From an uncultured Faecalibacterium sp. (GTDB lineage: Bacteria; Bacillota; Clostridia; Oscillospirales; Ruminococcaceae), in assembly GCA_934561115.1 (NCBI GenBank), contig CAKTFS010000004.1:1-64000 (forward strand): DNA of 64,000 bases, written 5' to 3'. Position numbers and translations under genes: made by a program. Shown here one piece after another: positions 17,017 to 25,370 of the stretch. The notes under the pieces were generated by a model, which did no database searches, was not told where the DNA came from, and was given only the letters and a program-made list of their open reading frames with translations. Each line of letters starts with the position of its first letter. Position 1 is the first letter of the stretch.

Positions 17017-18450
17017 ATGAAAGCATTTATGGATAAGGACTTCATGCTCCAGTCTGCTACCGCACAGCATCTGTATCACGACTATGCAGCCGCTATGCCC
17101 ATCTGCGACTATCACTGCCACATCCCTCCCCGCGAGATCTACGAGAACCGCCGCTTCGAGAACATCGCTCAGGTGTGGCTGGGCGGCCGCAACCCGGACG
17201 GCAGCTACTTCGGCGACCACTATAAGTGGCGCGTGATGCGCTCCAACGGCGTGCCCGAGGAGTACATCACCGGCGATAAGCCCGACCGCGAGCGCTTCCA
17301 GAAGTTTGCCGAGGCTCTGCCCATGGCTATCGGCAACCCGATGTACCACTGGACCAACCTGGAGCTGCACGTTTTCTTCGGCTACGACGGCGTGCTGAAC
17401 GGCGACACCGCTGAGGAAGTGTGGAACCTGTGCAACGACAAGCTGCAGCACGATCCCAAGCTGACCGTCCGCGGCCTGATCGAGCAGAGCAACGTGGCCT
17501 TTATCGGCACCACCGATGACCCCATCGATGACCTGTACTGGCACCAGAAGATCAAGGAAGATCCCACCATCAAGTTCACCGTGGCTCCCTCCTTCCGTCC
17601 TGATAAGGCCATCAATATCAACAAGCCCGGCTTTGCTGAGTACATGGCAAAGCTGGCCGCCGTTGTGGGCAAGGAAAAGCTGGCCTGCATCGACTGCGTG
17701 ACCGATGCCCTGACCAAGCGCATCGAGTTCTTTGCCGAGATGGGCTGCCGCGCTTCCGACCACGGTCTGGACTACATCCCCTTCCGTGCTGCCGACAAGG
17801 ACGAGGTGAACGCCATCTACCAGAAGGTGATGAAGGGCGAGAGCTGCACCGTGGAAGAGGCTGAGAAGTACCAGACCTACATCCTGATCCATCTGGGCAA
17901 GCAGTACCATCGTCTGGGCATTGCCATGCAGATCCACTACAACTGCCTGCGCGGCGTGAACCGCAAGATGAACAGCCTGCTGGGCCCCGACACCGGCTTT
18001 GACATGATCAACACCGCCACCTGCGGCGGCGAGATCGCACAGCTGCTCAGCGCCCTGAACGACACCGACGAGTGCCCCAAGACCATCATCTACAGCCTGA
18101 ACCCCGCCGACGACGCACAGATCGGCACCATTCTGGGCTGCTTCCAGAACAGCGAGGTACCGGGCAAGATCCAGCACGGCTCCGCTTGGTGGTTCAACGA
18201 TCACAAGATCGGCATGGAGGAGCAGATGACCCGTCTGGCAAGCCTTGGCCTGCTGGGCAACTTTGTGGGTATGCTGACCGACAGCCGCAGCTTCCTGAGC
18301 TACACCCGTCACGATTACTTCCGCCGCATCCTGTGCAACATCATCGGCCAGTGGGTCGAGGACGGCGAGTATCCCAACGACGAGAAGGCTCTGGAGAAGA
18401 TCGTCAAGGGCATCTGCTTCGACAACGCAAAGCGTTACTTCAACCTGTAA
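17017..18450 (+). CDS. uxaC: Uronate (glucuronate/galacturonate) isomerase
   Basis: A 477-residue member of the amidohydrolase superfamily that converts D-glucuronate to fructuronate and D-galacturonate to tagaturonate, the first step of the pathway continued by uxaB and uxaA. The metal-binding CDYHCH is at residues 30-35. HWTNLELHVFFGYDG and the MQIHYNCLRGVN block follow, and a late VGMLTDSRSFLSYTRHDYF is the strongly conserved C-terminal signature. Full length. AAGGAG lies 10 bases before the ATG. It diverges from uxaB across a shared operator region. Confidence 0.95.
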   Translation: MKAFMDKDFMLQSATAQHLYHDYAAAMPICDYHCHIPPREIYENRRFENIAQVWLGGRNPDGSYFGDHYKWRVMRSNGVPEEYITGDKPDRERFQKFAEALPMAIGNPMYHWTNLELHVFFGYDGVLNGDTAEEVWNLCNDKLQHDPKLTVRGLIEQSNVAFIGTTDDPIDDLYWHQKIKEDPTIKFTVAPSFRPDKAININKPGFAEYMAKLAAVVGKEKLACIDCVTDALTKRIEFFAEMGCRASDHGLDYIPFRAADKDEVNAIYQKVMKGESCTVEEAEKYQTYILIHLGKQYHRLGIAMQIHYNCLRGVNRKMNSLLGPDTGFDMINTATCGGEIAQLLSALNDTDECPKTIIYSLNPADDAQIGTILGCFQNSEVPGKIQHGSAWWFNDHKIGMEEQMTRLASLGLLGNFVGMLTDSRSFLSYTRHDYFRRILCNIIGQWVEDGEYPNDEKALEKIVKGICFDNAKRYFNL

Positions 18451-18481
18451 GCGCTTTCCCCTTTTCCTGAACTGAATCCAC

Positions 18482-18525
18482 GCGCCGCCCGCAGACAATG
18501 CCGTCTGCGGGCGGCGCTTTGTTTT
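18482..18525 (+). terminator. Terminator after uxaC
   Basis: GCGCCGCCCGCAGAC pairs with GTCTGCGGGCGGCGC around a 6-base loop, followed by TTTGTTTT. Confidence 0.85.
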
Positions 18526-18618
18526 GCCCTTTTTACTTCCAAAATGCACCGGATGTGTCGGTTTTTTCACCTTTCAGCGGCTGTTTTCCGTCTTTTTCTA
18601 CAACTTCTCTTTTATCCC

Positions 18619-18647
18619 TTGACTTCCTTGTACAAGGGGAGTATATT
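18619..18647 (+). promoter_or_regulatory. Promoter for the YitT-family gene
   Basis: TTGACT (18619-18624), 17-bp spacer, TATATT (18642-18647), about 50 bp before the ATG. Confidence 0.65.
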
Positions 18648-18697
18648 TTTGCATGGCATTCAGGCCAGATCACTGTATTTTTTGATGGAGGAACCCC

Positions 18698-19582
18698 ATG
18701 AACGGTTTAAAAGAAGCCTTCAGCCGCGAAAATCTGCTGAAGAATCTAAATTTCTTCGCCCTGCTGAACCTCGGTCTTGTACTTACGGCAGTAGGCATCG
18801 TATATTTTAAAAATCCCAACCACTTCGCCTTCGGCGGCACCTCCGGCCTGTCCATCCTGCTGGCAGACCTGTTCCCCCGCATCAATGTGGGCGGCTTTAT
18901 GTGGATCATCAACCTAGTGCTGGTGGTGCTGGGCTTTATCTTTTTGGGCATCAAGTGCATGGGCTGGACGATCTACTCCTCCTTTGCACTCTCCTTTTTC
19001 GTGTCCGGCTGCGAGTGGCTGTACCCCTCCGGCGTCTCCCTGAGCGGCGATGCCATGCTGGATCTGGTGTTCGCGGTGTTCTTGCCCGCGCTGGGCGCTG
19101 CCATCGTGTTTGATATCGGTGCTTCCACCGGCGGTACCGACATCGTGGCGCTGATCCTTGCCAAGTACACCTCCATGGAGATCGGCAAGGCGCTGATGGT
19201 CAGCGATATCCTCATTGTGCTGGCGGCCGCCGTGCGGTTCGGCATGGGCACGGGCCTGTACTGTATCCTTGGCCTGATCGGCAAGTCCTTCGTGGTGGAC
19301 GGTGCCATTGAAAATATCCGCCTGCGCAAGGTGTGCACCATCATGACCGCGAACCCGCAGCCCATTCTGGACTTCATCATCCACAACATGAACCGCTCCG
19401 CCACGGTGGAAAAGGCCTACGGCGCCTACACCCACCACGAGCTCAGCGTGCTGGTGACCGTGCTCACCCGCCGTCAGGCTTTGCAGCTGCGCAACTTCCT
19501 GCGGGAGAACGACCCCCACAGCTTTATCACCATCGTCAACTCCAGCGAGATCATCGGCAAGGGCTTCCGTTCCTTTAACTAA
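18698..19582 (+). CDS. YitT family membrane protein (DUF161/DUF2179)
   Basis: A 294-residue integral membrane protein of unknown transport or regulatory role. Two DUF161 membrane repeats are visible: NPNHFAFGGTSGLSILL (residues 39-55) and DIGASTGGTDIVALILAKYT (about 140-160). A soluble DUF2179 domain of about 80 residues ends the protein (VCTIMTANPQPILDFI onward). A TGGAGGA ribosome site precedes the ATG. It stands alone between terminators. A second YitT protein is at 36459-37316. Confidence 0.88.
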   Translation: MNGLKEAFSRENLLKNLNFFALLNLGLVLTAVGIVYFKNPNHFAFGGTSGLSILLADLFPRINVGGFMWIINLVLVVLGFIFLGIKCMGWTIYSSFALSFFVSGCEWLYPSGVSLSGDAMLDLVFAVFLPALGAAIVFDIGASTGGTDIVALILAKYTSMEIGKALMVSDILIVLAAAVRFGMGTGLYCILGLIGKSFVVDGAIENIRLRKVCTIMTANPQPILDFIIHNMNRSATVEKAYGAYTHHELSVLVTVLTRRQALQLRNFLRENDPHSFITIVNSSEIIGKGFRSFN

Positions 19583-19617
19583 GACTACTTTGTATCCTTT
19601 TTAATCCATTTTCCGCT

Positions 19618-19650
19618 AAAGGCTTCCCCCGGCCGGGGGAAGCCTTTATT
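19618..19650 (+). terminator. Terminator after the YitT gene
   Basis: AAAGGCTTCCCCC and GGGGGAAGCCTTT form a 13-bp stem around GGCC, followed by ATT. Confidence 0.75.
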
Positions 19651-19686
19651 CAGTAGATCATCCCCATCTGCCGCGCAAGTCCGTAC

Positions 19687-19715
19687 TTGAAGAAAAACGC
19701 AAAATAGTGTATTAT
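19687..19715 (+). promoter_or_regulatory. Promoter for glnS
   Basis: TTGAAG (19687-19692), 17-bp spacer, TATTAT (19710-19715). Confidence 0.6.
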
Positions 19716-19769
19716 ATAGTATTATGAGAAAAAGGGGGCACATTGCGTGCCCTGACAGGGGGAACCTAT

Positions 19770-21428
19770 ATGGCTGATAAAAACTTTCTGACAGATATCA
19801 TCGACGCCGACCTTGCCGAGGGCAAGGTGCAGCAGATCCACACCCGCTTCCCGCCGGAGCCCAACGGCTATCTGCACATCGGCAGCGCCAAGGCCATTTA
19901 TATCAACTGGTCCATTGCCAACCAGTACGGCGGCAAATTCAACCTGCGTCTGGACGACACCAACCCTGCCCGCGAAGGCGAGGAGTATGTCAACAGCATC
20001 ATCGAGGACCTGCACTGGCTGGGTGCCGACCCCAACGGCGGCATCTTCTACGGCAGCGATTACTTTGATAAGTGCTACGAGTACGCCGAGAAGCTGATCA
20101 CCGAGGGCAAGGCTTATGTGGACGACCTGACCCGCGAGGAGATGCGCGAGTACCGCGGCTCCGATGCCGGCAAGCCCTCCCGCCCGTCCCCGTGGCGCGA
20201 CCGCAGCCCGGAGGAGAACCTCGACCTGTTCCGCCGGATGCGTGCCGGTGAGTTCCAGGAGGGCGAAAAGACCCTGCGTGCCAAGATCGATCTGGCAAGC
20301 CCCAACATGAATATGCGTGACCCGGCCATCTACCGCATCAAGTACGCCGAGCATCACCGTCAGGGCAACAAGTGGTGCATCTACCCCATGTACGACTTCG
20401 CCCACCCCATTCAGGACGCCATCGAGGGCATCACCCACAGCATGTGCAGTCTGGAGTTCGAGAACCATCGCCCGCTGTACAACTGGGTCATCGAGAACAT
20501 CTTTGGCGCCGAGTTCCCCAAGCAGCGCGAGTTCGCCCGCCTGAACATGACCAACACGGTCATGAGCAAGCGCTACCTGCGTGAGCTGGTGGAGATGGGC
20601 ATCGTGGACGGCTGGGACGATCCCCGTATGCCCACCCTGTGCGGTCTGCGCCGCCGCGGCTACACCCCCACCTCCATCTTCACCTTCGTGCGGGAGGCCG
20701 GCATCTCCAAGTCTGACAACCTGATCGATATGCGTCAGCTGGAAGCCTGCATCCGCAGCGAGCTGGACCTGACGGCACAGCGCCGCATTGCCGTGCTGGA
20801 GCCGGTCAAGCTGGTGGTGGACAACTACCCCGCCGACAAGACCGAGTACTTTGACGTGGCCAACAACCCCAACCGCGAGGCCAACGATGCCACCACCCGC
20901 AAGGTAGCCTTTACCCGCGAGCTGTGGATCGACGCCGAGGACTTTGCCGAGGTGCCGCCTCCCAAGTTCAAGCGCCTGACCGTGGACGGCGAGGTGCGTC
21001 TGATGGGTGCCTATATCGTCAAGTGCACCGGCGTAGATAAGAACGCCGACGGCAGCATCGCCGCCATCCACTGCACCGCCGACCTCGAGACCGGCAACGG
21101 CAACCCCGCCGACGGCCGCAAGGTCAAGGGCACCATCCACTGGGTAAGCGCCGCACACTGTGTGGACGCCGAGGTGCGCCTGTACGACAAGCTGTTCACC
21201 GAAGCCAACATGAACGGCATCCCCGAGGGCAGCGACTACAAGGACTACCTGAACCCGGAAAGCGTCACCGTGCGCACCGGCTGCAAGCTGGAAGAGAGCC
21301 TGAAGGACGCAAAACCCGGCGAGAAGTTCCAGTTCGTGCGCACCGGCTTCTTTACCCCGGACAGCAAGAACCCCGGCGTGTACAACCGGGTGGTCACCCT
21401 GCGCGACAGCTTCAAGCCCGCAAAATAA
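19770..21428 (+). CDS. glnS: Glutaminyl-tRNA synthetase
   Basis: A 552-residue class I synthetase charging tRNA-Gln. The HIGH-type motif is in PPEPNGYLHIGSAKA (residues 29-43) and the KMSKS-type motif is TVMSKRYL. The GlnRS-specific RPSPWRDRSPEENL block and the C-terminal anticodon-binding beta-barrels (from VEPVKLVVDNYPADK) are present, which separates it from GluRS. The start at 19770 follows AGGGGGAA by 5 bases. A TTG at 19743 also has a purine-rich site upstream, so a nine-residue longer form cannot be excluded. An FMN-binding gene follows 27 bp downstream and may be co-transcribed. Confidence 0.93.
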   Translation: MADKNFLTDIIDADLAEGKVQQIHTRFPPEPNGYLHIGSAKAIYINWSIANQYGGKFNLRLDDTNPAREGEEYVNSIIEDLHWLGADPNGGIFYGSDYFDKCYEYAEKLITEGKAYVDDLTREEMREYRGSDAGKPSRPSPWRDRSPEENLDLFRRMRAGEFQEGEKTLRAKIDLASPNMNMRDPAIYRIKYAEHHRQGNKWCIYPMYDFAHPIQDAIEGITHSMCSLEFENHRPLYNWVIENIFGAEFPKQREFARLNMTNTVMSKRYLRELVEMGIVDGWDDPRMPTLCGLRRRGYTPTSIFTFVREAGISKSDNLIDMRQLEACIRSELDLTAQRRIAVLEPVKLVVDNYPADKTEYFDVANNPNREANDATTRKVAFTRELWIDAEDFAEVPPPKFKRLTVDGEVRLMGAYIVKCTGVDKNADGSIAAIHCTADLETGNGNPADGRKVKGTIHWVSAAHCVDAEVRLYDKLFTEANMNGIPEGSDYKDYLNPESVTVRTGCKLEESLKDAKPGEKFQFVRTGFFTPDSKNPGVYNRVVTLRDSFKPAK

Positions 21429-21455
21429 TCACCCCCAAGGAGAAGATACCATACC

Positions 21456-21845
21456 ATGACCGCAAAAATGACCCGTAATATCCTGCTCATGCTGGTGGCC
21501 ACCGTACTGATGGGCATTGTGCTGAACCTGTATATCCACAACACCGGCACCGTACCCGCTGCCGACAACGCTGCACCCCTGACCGACGGCAGCTACACCT
21601 CCTCTGCACAGGGCTGCCTGAGTGAAGTGACCGTCACGGTCACCGTGACCGGCGGCAAGGTAACTGCCGTACAGGTGGACGCCTCTGCCGAGACCCCGGA
21701 GCTGGGCGGCAAAGCCGCCGAAACGCTGGCAGCGCAGCTGACACAGACCGGTTCCACCGCCGGTGTGGACGCTATCACCGGCTCCACCATGACCAGCGAG
21801 GCCATCTTTACCGCCATGGACGCCTGCCTTGCACAGGCGCAGTGA
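21456..21845 (+). CDS. FMN-binding domain protein, membrane-anchored
   Basis: 129 residues. An N-terminal membrane anchor (residues 8-26) is followed by an FMN_bind domain like that of RnfG and NqrC. ITGSTMTS (107-114) matches the S/T-rich motif to which FMN is attached by phosphoester linkage in that family. The substrate-side partner is not encoded nearby, so an electron-transfer or scaffold role is inferred. It follows glnS closely with AAGGAGAAG upstream, and is closed by a strong terminator. Confidence 0.8.
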   Translation: MTAKMTRNILLMLVATVLMGIVLNLYIHNTGTVPAADNAAPLTDGSYTSSAQGCLSEVTVTVTVTGGKVTAVQVDASAETPELGGKAAETLAAQLTQTGSTAGVDAITGSTMTSEAIFTAMDACLAQAQ

Positions 21846-21864
21846 TGCTGTAAACCACAAGAAC

Positions 21865-21904
21865 AAAAAACTGCCGCACAACTGTGCGGCAGTTTTTGTT
21901 TTTC
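21865..21904 (+). terminator. Terminator after the FMN-binding gene
   Basis: AAAAAACTGCCGCACA pairs with TGTGCGGCAGTTTTT, followed by GTTTTT. Confidence 0.85.
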
Positions 21905-21930
21905 CGTGCGGAAATGCTATTTATAATTTC

Positions 21931-21985
21931 GTAGTGCCGGAGCGTCTGCGGACGCTCCGGCACTACATTTTCACGGTTGGGGTCG
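21931..21985 (+). repeat. Palindromic repeat, family A, partial copy 4
   Basis: A perfect 36-bp palindrome with arms GTAGTGCCGGAGCGTCTG and CGGACGCTCCGGCACTAC (one base pair off-centre), followed by ATTTTCACGGTTGGGGTC as in the other copies. Confidence 0.65.
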
Positions 21986-22047
21986 TAAAGGAAACCTGCA
22001 TATTACGCTATCATCCTTACAAGCACTGTACGGCAGGGCGTTTTTCA

Positions 22048-22076
22048 TTGCAGAACATGTTGGATTATGCTATACT
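22048..22076 (+). promoter_or_regulatory. Promoter of the small toxin mRNA
   Basis: TTGCAG (22048-22053), 17-bp spacer, TATACT (22071-22076). It gives an mRNA with a leader of about 125 bases that contains GC-rich pairing segments (CCGGCAAGCTTCCGG, CCCCCGG) before the toxin ribosome site. Confidence 0.7.
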
Positions 22077-22210
22077 TAATCTGCCGCTGTAAAAGCGGCA
22101 GGTGCTGTCTGCACAAAGAGGTGGTCTAGCTTCCTCCGGCAAGCTTCCGGGGGCTGTAAAACCTTATTGTCTGGTTCCCCCGGACGCAAACGCGAAAGGG
22201 GGGATGCCAC

Positions 22211-22321
22211 ATGACACTGGATAACATTCTGCAGCTGTTCGTCATTATTGGCGGCACAGTCGGGATCACGTTCAAGATTTCGTGGGCGATCTTTCAGGAG
22301 ATCCATAACAATAAGAAATGA
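22211..22321 (+). CDS. Small hydrophobic holin-like toxin of a type I toxin-antitoxin pair
   Basis: A 36-residue peptide: MTLDNILQLFVIIGGTVG, then ITFKISWAIFQEIHNNKK. One membrane span of about 18 residues and a basic tail resemble the holin-like/TxpA group, whose members insert into the membrane. AAGGGGGG lies 8 bases before the ATG. The stop codon is inside a terminator hairpin (22317-22353). A strong promoter on the opposite strand directs an RNA across that hairpin. This promoter-against-promoter layout is the main evidence for function. Confidence 0.7.
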   Translation: MTLDNILQLFVIIGGTVGITFKISWAIFQEIHNNKK

Positions 22322-22407
22322 CCGCCCCAGCTTTCCAATCCTGAGCGGTCATTCTTATTGACTTACTTAGCTGAAGGAAGCTGACCATTGCAGGCAGCAC
22401 CTTTTCT
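22305..22407 (-). ncRNA. Antisense RNA antitoxin (RatA-like arrangement)
   Basis: A TTGACA-17 bp-TATACT promoter at 22414-22442 (next entry) would start a leftward RNA near 22407. The RNA runs through the 3' end of the toxin mRNA. The hairpin AATGACCGC ... GCGGTCATT, followed on this strand by TTCTTATTG, would end it near 22305. The RNA of about 100 bases is fully complementary to the last toxin codons and 3' untranslated region. Confidence 0.65.
22317..22353. terminator. Shared bidirectional terminator of toxin mRNA and antisense RNA
   Basis: AATGACCGC (22317-22325) pairs with GCGGTCATT (22345-22353). Sequence on both sides is A/T-rich, so each transcript can end here. Confidence 0.7.
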
Positions 22408-22413
22408 ATTTGT

Positions 22414-22442
22414 AGTATAACGCCCCCACGCCGTTTTGTCAA
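22414..22442 (-). promoter_or_regulatory. Promoter of the antisense RNA
   Basis: Minus strand TTGACA (22437-22442), exactly 17 bp, TATACT (22414-22419). It points at the toxin, with no open frame downstream other than the toxin itself. Confidence 0.8.
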
Positions 22443-22454
22443 GCAGTGCAGGTT

Positions 22455-23447
22455 TTACAGAGTGCTTTGCAGCCGTGCGCCGCTGGCGTACTGGGTGCGG
22501 CGGTCCATCTGGTTATCCAGAGGCTGACCGGCGGCATAGCGCTTGAGGTTGTGCGCAAAGATATCCACGATGTTGTCCAGTGTCTTGGGCAGGCTGAAGC
22601 CGCCGCTGACATGGGGTGTGATGATCACGTTGGGCTCTGCCCACAGGGGATGCTCCGGCGGCAGCGGCTCGGGGTCGGTCACGTCCAGCCCTGCGCCGGA
22701 AAGCCGCCCGCTGTGCACGGCGGCTGCCAGCGCCTCGCCGTCCACGGTGGTGCCCCGGCCCACATTGAGCAGGATCGCGCCACGCTTGCAGAGCGCCAGC
22801 CGCTCGGCGTTGAACAAGTGCTGCGTCTCCGGCGTGCCGGGCAGGCTCAGCGCCACAAGGTCGGCCTGCGGCAGCTCTGCGTCCAATTCACTCTGCGCCA
22901 CCACACGGGTGCAGTAGTCCGGGCAGGGGGTGTCCGGGTGCACCGTACGGCGCACGCCCACCACCTCAGCGCCCAGCGCATACGCCCGCCGGGCAAAGTT
23001 CGAGCCGATATCGCCCATGCCCACGCACAGCACCCGGCTGCCCGCGATGCTGCCCACAGAGTGGCCGGTGGGTGCCCAGCGGTGCTCCCGCTGGTTGTCC
23101 CGGTAGGTGAGCAGCTCCTTGAGCAGGCTGAGCCACATTGCCAGCATGCATTCGCTGATGGCCAGACCGTAAGCACCGGTGGCGTTGGTCACGATGCAGC
23201 CCTCCGGCAGCACCCCCGGCTCCAGATAGTTATTGGGGCCCGCTGCGTTGGACTGGAACCATTCCAGATGATCGTTCTGCCGGATCAGCGGCACCGGCAG
23301 ATTGCCCAGCACCGCATCGGCCCACAGGGCATCCTCCGCTGTGGCGGTATCTGGGGTGGTAAAGCGATATGCAAAGCCCTGCACCGCCTCGATGCGGGCT
23401 CTCTGCTCCGCGCTGACAGGCAGGCAGACAAGGATATGTTTGGACAT
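22455..23447 (-). CDS. D-2-hydroxyacid dehydrogenase family protein
   Basis: A 330-residue NAD(P)-dependent dehydrogenase that interconverts 2-keto acids and D-2-hydroxy acids; the substrate is not predictable. The nucleotide motif VLCVGMGDIGSNFARRA lies near residue 135. NVGRGTTVDGEAL and GLDVTDPEPLPPEHPLW carry the catalytic Arg and Glu, and IITPHVSGG the catalytic His. The start at 23447 is set by AAGGAGAA 7 bases upstream; the upstream open frame is spurious. The gene stands alone, next to the type I toxin locus. Confidence 0.88.
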   Translation of the reverse strand: MSKHILVCLPVSAEQRARIEAVQGFAYRFTTPDTATAEDALWADAVLGNLPVPLIRQNDHLEWFQSNAAGPNNYLEPGVLPEGCIVTNATGAYGLAISECMLAMWLSLLKELLTYRDNQREHRWAPTGHSVGSIAGSRVLCVGMGDIGSNFARRAYALGAEVVGVRRTVHPDTPCPDYCTRVVAQSELDAELPQADLVALSLPGTPETQHLFNAERLALCKRGAILLNVGRGTTVDGEALAAAVHSGRLSGAGLDVTDPEPLPPEHPLWAEPNVIITPHVSGGFSLPKTLDNIVDIFAHNLKRYAAGQPLDNQMDRRTQYASGARLQSTL

Positions 23448-23534
23448 AACAGTTCTCCTTCCCTCTTTTTGTCTATCATACCGCAAACTGCGCGGCGGTA
23501 CAAGGGGCGGTTCTGTACTTTCAGGCGCATCCCG

Positions 23535-23575
23535 TAAAAGAACAATGCCGGACAACCCGAAAGCTGCCCGGCACC
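23535..23575 (-). terminator. Terminator after the Hpt gene
   Basis: Minus strand GGTGCCGGGCAG and a matching CCGGCA arm form a stem, followed by TTGTTCTTTT, 11 bp beyond the Hpt stop. Confidence 0.6.
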
Positions 23576-23585
23576 CCATTGATTT

Positions 23586-23933
23586 TTAGTCCAGCGCGTG
23601 GATAGCGTCCATCGTGCATTGATACTGCTCTGCCACCTTTGCAAACTGCTCCTGTGTGCCTTCCAGCTGCCCGGCGCGCAGGGTCTCGGTCAGGGTATAG
23701 GTAGGCACGTACAGGTTGGAAAAGCCCAGATTCTGGCAAACGCCCTTGAGGGTATGTGCCCCGCGGAACGCCTCTTTCACATCTCCCCTGCGCAGCGCTT
23801 CTTCCAAGATCTGAAAGCTGTCGTCCTGCAAAAACATCCGCACAAATTTGCAGATCATGGCTTCGTTATACAGCCGCCCCAGCACCTCCTGATAGTCCGC
23901 GCCCATCTTTTTATAGCATTCCTGTATCGTCAT
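23586..23933 (-). CDS. Hpt-domain phosphotransfer protein
   Basis: 115 residues forming a single Hpt four-helix domain. The phosphoacceptor His60 is in AHTLKGVCQNLGF (residues 59-71). Such proteins relay phosphate between response-regulator receivers in multistep signalling. No kinase or regulator adjoins, so the partner is unknown. The length is that of a stand-alone Hpt protein. Confidence 0.85.
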   Translation of the reverse strand: MTIQECYKKMGADYQEVLGRLYNEAMICKFVRMFLQDDSFQILEEALRRGDVKEAFRGAHTLKGVCQNLGFSNLYVPTYTLTETLRAGQLEGTQEQFAKVAEQYQCTMDAIHALD

Positions 23934-24229
23934 AGCTTACGCCGTGCCTTTCTTTTTCGCTATCGTCTGCTTTCCCACCGCCGCATCTCACTACGCTTCA
24001 CGGTGATATAGTGTTATGATAGCACCTTTCCGGCCAGCTTGCAACTAGAGTGCAACAAGTTTTGCACTCTGTATAGTTTTTGCATCTGCTTTTTGGCAGT
24101 TGCACCAAACCCGCACCCGGTTCCCATAAAAAGCGCCTGCTACCGCGCCCTTTTCCGCTGCTGCCAGCTGCCGCTTCTGTCGGCTGAAAAAAAGCAGACC
24201 GTGCCGTGCCGTCAGCTGCGGATTCTGTA

Positions 24230-24258
24230 TTGACGAACCGCGCAAAAAACGATATACT
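24230..24258 (+). promoter_or_regulatory. Promoter of tRNA-Pro
   Basis: TTGACG (24230-24235), 17-bp spacer, TATACT (24253-24258), about 25 bp before the tRNA. The stretch 23934-24229 holds no recognisable gene. Confidence 0.75.
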
Positions 24259-24283
24259 ATACTCTGGCGGTGCAGCCGGATGC

Positions 24284-24356
24284 CGGGGTGTTGCGCAGTT
24301 GGTAGCGCGCCTGCTTTGGGAGCAGGAGGCCGCGAGTTCGAGTCTCGCCACTCCGA
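24284..24356 (+). tRNA. tRNA-Pro (anticodon UGG)
   Basis: The acceptor CGGGGTG pairs with CACTCCG. The D-arm is GCGC-AGTTGGTA-GCGC. The anticodon stem CCTGC/GCAGG encloses TTTGGGA, giving TGG at 24317-24319. The T-arm is GCGAG-TTCGAGT-CTCGC. The discriminator base is A and no CCA is encoded, so the CCA enzyme is needed. Confidence 0.95.
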
Positions 24357-24361
24357 TACTG

Positions 24362-24405
24362 CAAACGCACGTTGATTCGATAAGAATTGGCGTGCGTTTT
24401 TGTTT
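24362..24405 (+). terminator. Terminator after tRNA-Pro
   Basis: AAACGCACG pairs with CGTGCGTTT, followed by TTGTTTTG. Nothing recognisable lies between here and the metH promoter at 24612. Confidence 0.8.
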
Positions 24406-24611
24406 TGTTGTGCAAAATGACGGCAGGTTTTGAAAAGTGTGCAAAAACCGCGCACACTGCAAGGCCACTTTCATAGCAGTTTGCGTTTTTAATGCACAAG
24501 CAACATCCGCAAACTGCATATCGCAAATATGCTGTTTTGATAGGCACTATTTCTGAAAATTGCGATAAAAAACAGAGCAACCTTTTTTCTATTTCCTCCT
24601 CTTTTGCGGGA

Positions 24612-24640
24612 TTGATAAAAGCCCACAAGTGCGGTATACT
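24612..24640 (+). promoter_or_regulatory. Promoter of the methionine synthase operon
   Basis: TTGATA (24612-24617), 17-bp spacer, TATACT (24635-24640). The leader is short (about 35 bases), so no riboswitch fits. Confidence 0.7.
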
Positions 24641-24680
24641 GAATAGTACTTTATTCGAGCGAAGTAAGGAGGTGCGGCCC

Positions 24681-25370
24681 ATGGCGATCGGTGTGCCCCG
24701 CCCGCTGGCGTTGGAAAAGCCGCAGGCAGTGGATCTGGCACAGGCAGCGCGGTATTTCGGCGCGCATGGCAAGCCGGACGCTGCCACGCTGGCACTGCTG
24801 CAAAAGTGCGCGTTGCCGCTGCTGGCGGCGGCGACGCCCCGGGCGGTGTGGCTGCTGGCAGACACCCCCGCCCTGACCGAAGCCGGGCTTCTGCCCGGCG
24901 AGGACGTGCACAAGCATCTGGCGGGCTGCGGGCAGGCCATTCTGTTGGCGGTGACGCTGGGCCCCGGGGTGGATGCCCAGATCCGCCGGGCGGGTGTGGG
25001 CGACATTGCCGCCGGGGTGGCCGCCGATGCCTTGGGCAGCGCACTGGCCGAGCAGACCGCCGATGCCGCCGAGGCGCAGCTGCGCCAGTGGGCGGCCACT
25101 GAGGGAAAGTATCTGACCGGGCGCTTTTCGCCCGGCTACGGCGATTGGGACATCGCGGTGCAGCCGCTGGTGGCAGCGGCACTGGACACCGTTCGCAAGG
25201 CGGGGCTGTGCGTCACCGACACCAACCTGCTGACCCCGCGCAAGAGCGTGACCGCCCTGCTGGGGGTCAGCGACCACCCGGTAAAGGGACAACTGGCCGG
25301 GTGCGGCCATTGTGTGCTGCGCACCCGCTGCGAATACAGAAAGAGGGGAAAGACCTGTGCAAGTGAATGA
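24681..25370 (+). CDS. MetH activation-domain-like protein
   Basis: A 229-residue protein resembling the C-terminal AdoMet-binding reactivation domain of cobalamin-dependent methionine synthase. The segment GRFSPGYGDWDIAVQPLV and the following VTDTNLLTPRKSVTALLGVS carry the family signature (RxSPGY, xxPxxSxSALi-like). A Cys-rich end (CGHCVLRTRC, then CEYRKRGKTC) suggests a metal or cluster site. The start follows AAGGAGGT by 9 bases. It overlaps metH by 14 bp, so the reactivation domain appears to be supplied as a separate subunit. Confidence 0.8.
   Translation: MAIGVPRPLALEKPQAVDLAQAARYFGAHGKPDAATLALLQKCALPLLAAATPRAVWLLADTPALTEAGLLPGEDVHKHLAGCGQAILLAVTLGPGVDAQIRRAGVGDIAAGVAADALGSALAEQTADAAEAQLRQWAATEGKYLTGRFSPGYGDWDIAVQPLVAAALDTVRKAGLCVTDTNLLTPRKSVTALLGVSDHPVKGQLAGCGHCVLRTRCEYRKRGKTCASE

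Noticed and set aside
24045..24455. Minus-strand open frame of 136 codons
   Set aside because: It runs through tRNA-Pro and its promoter and terminator.
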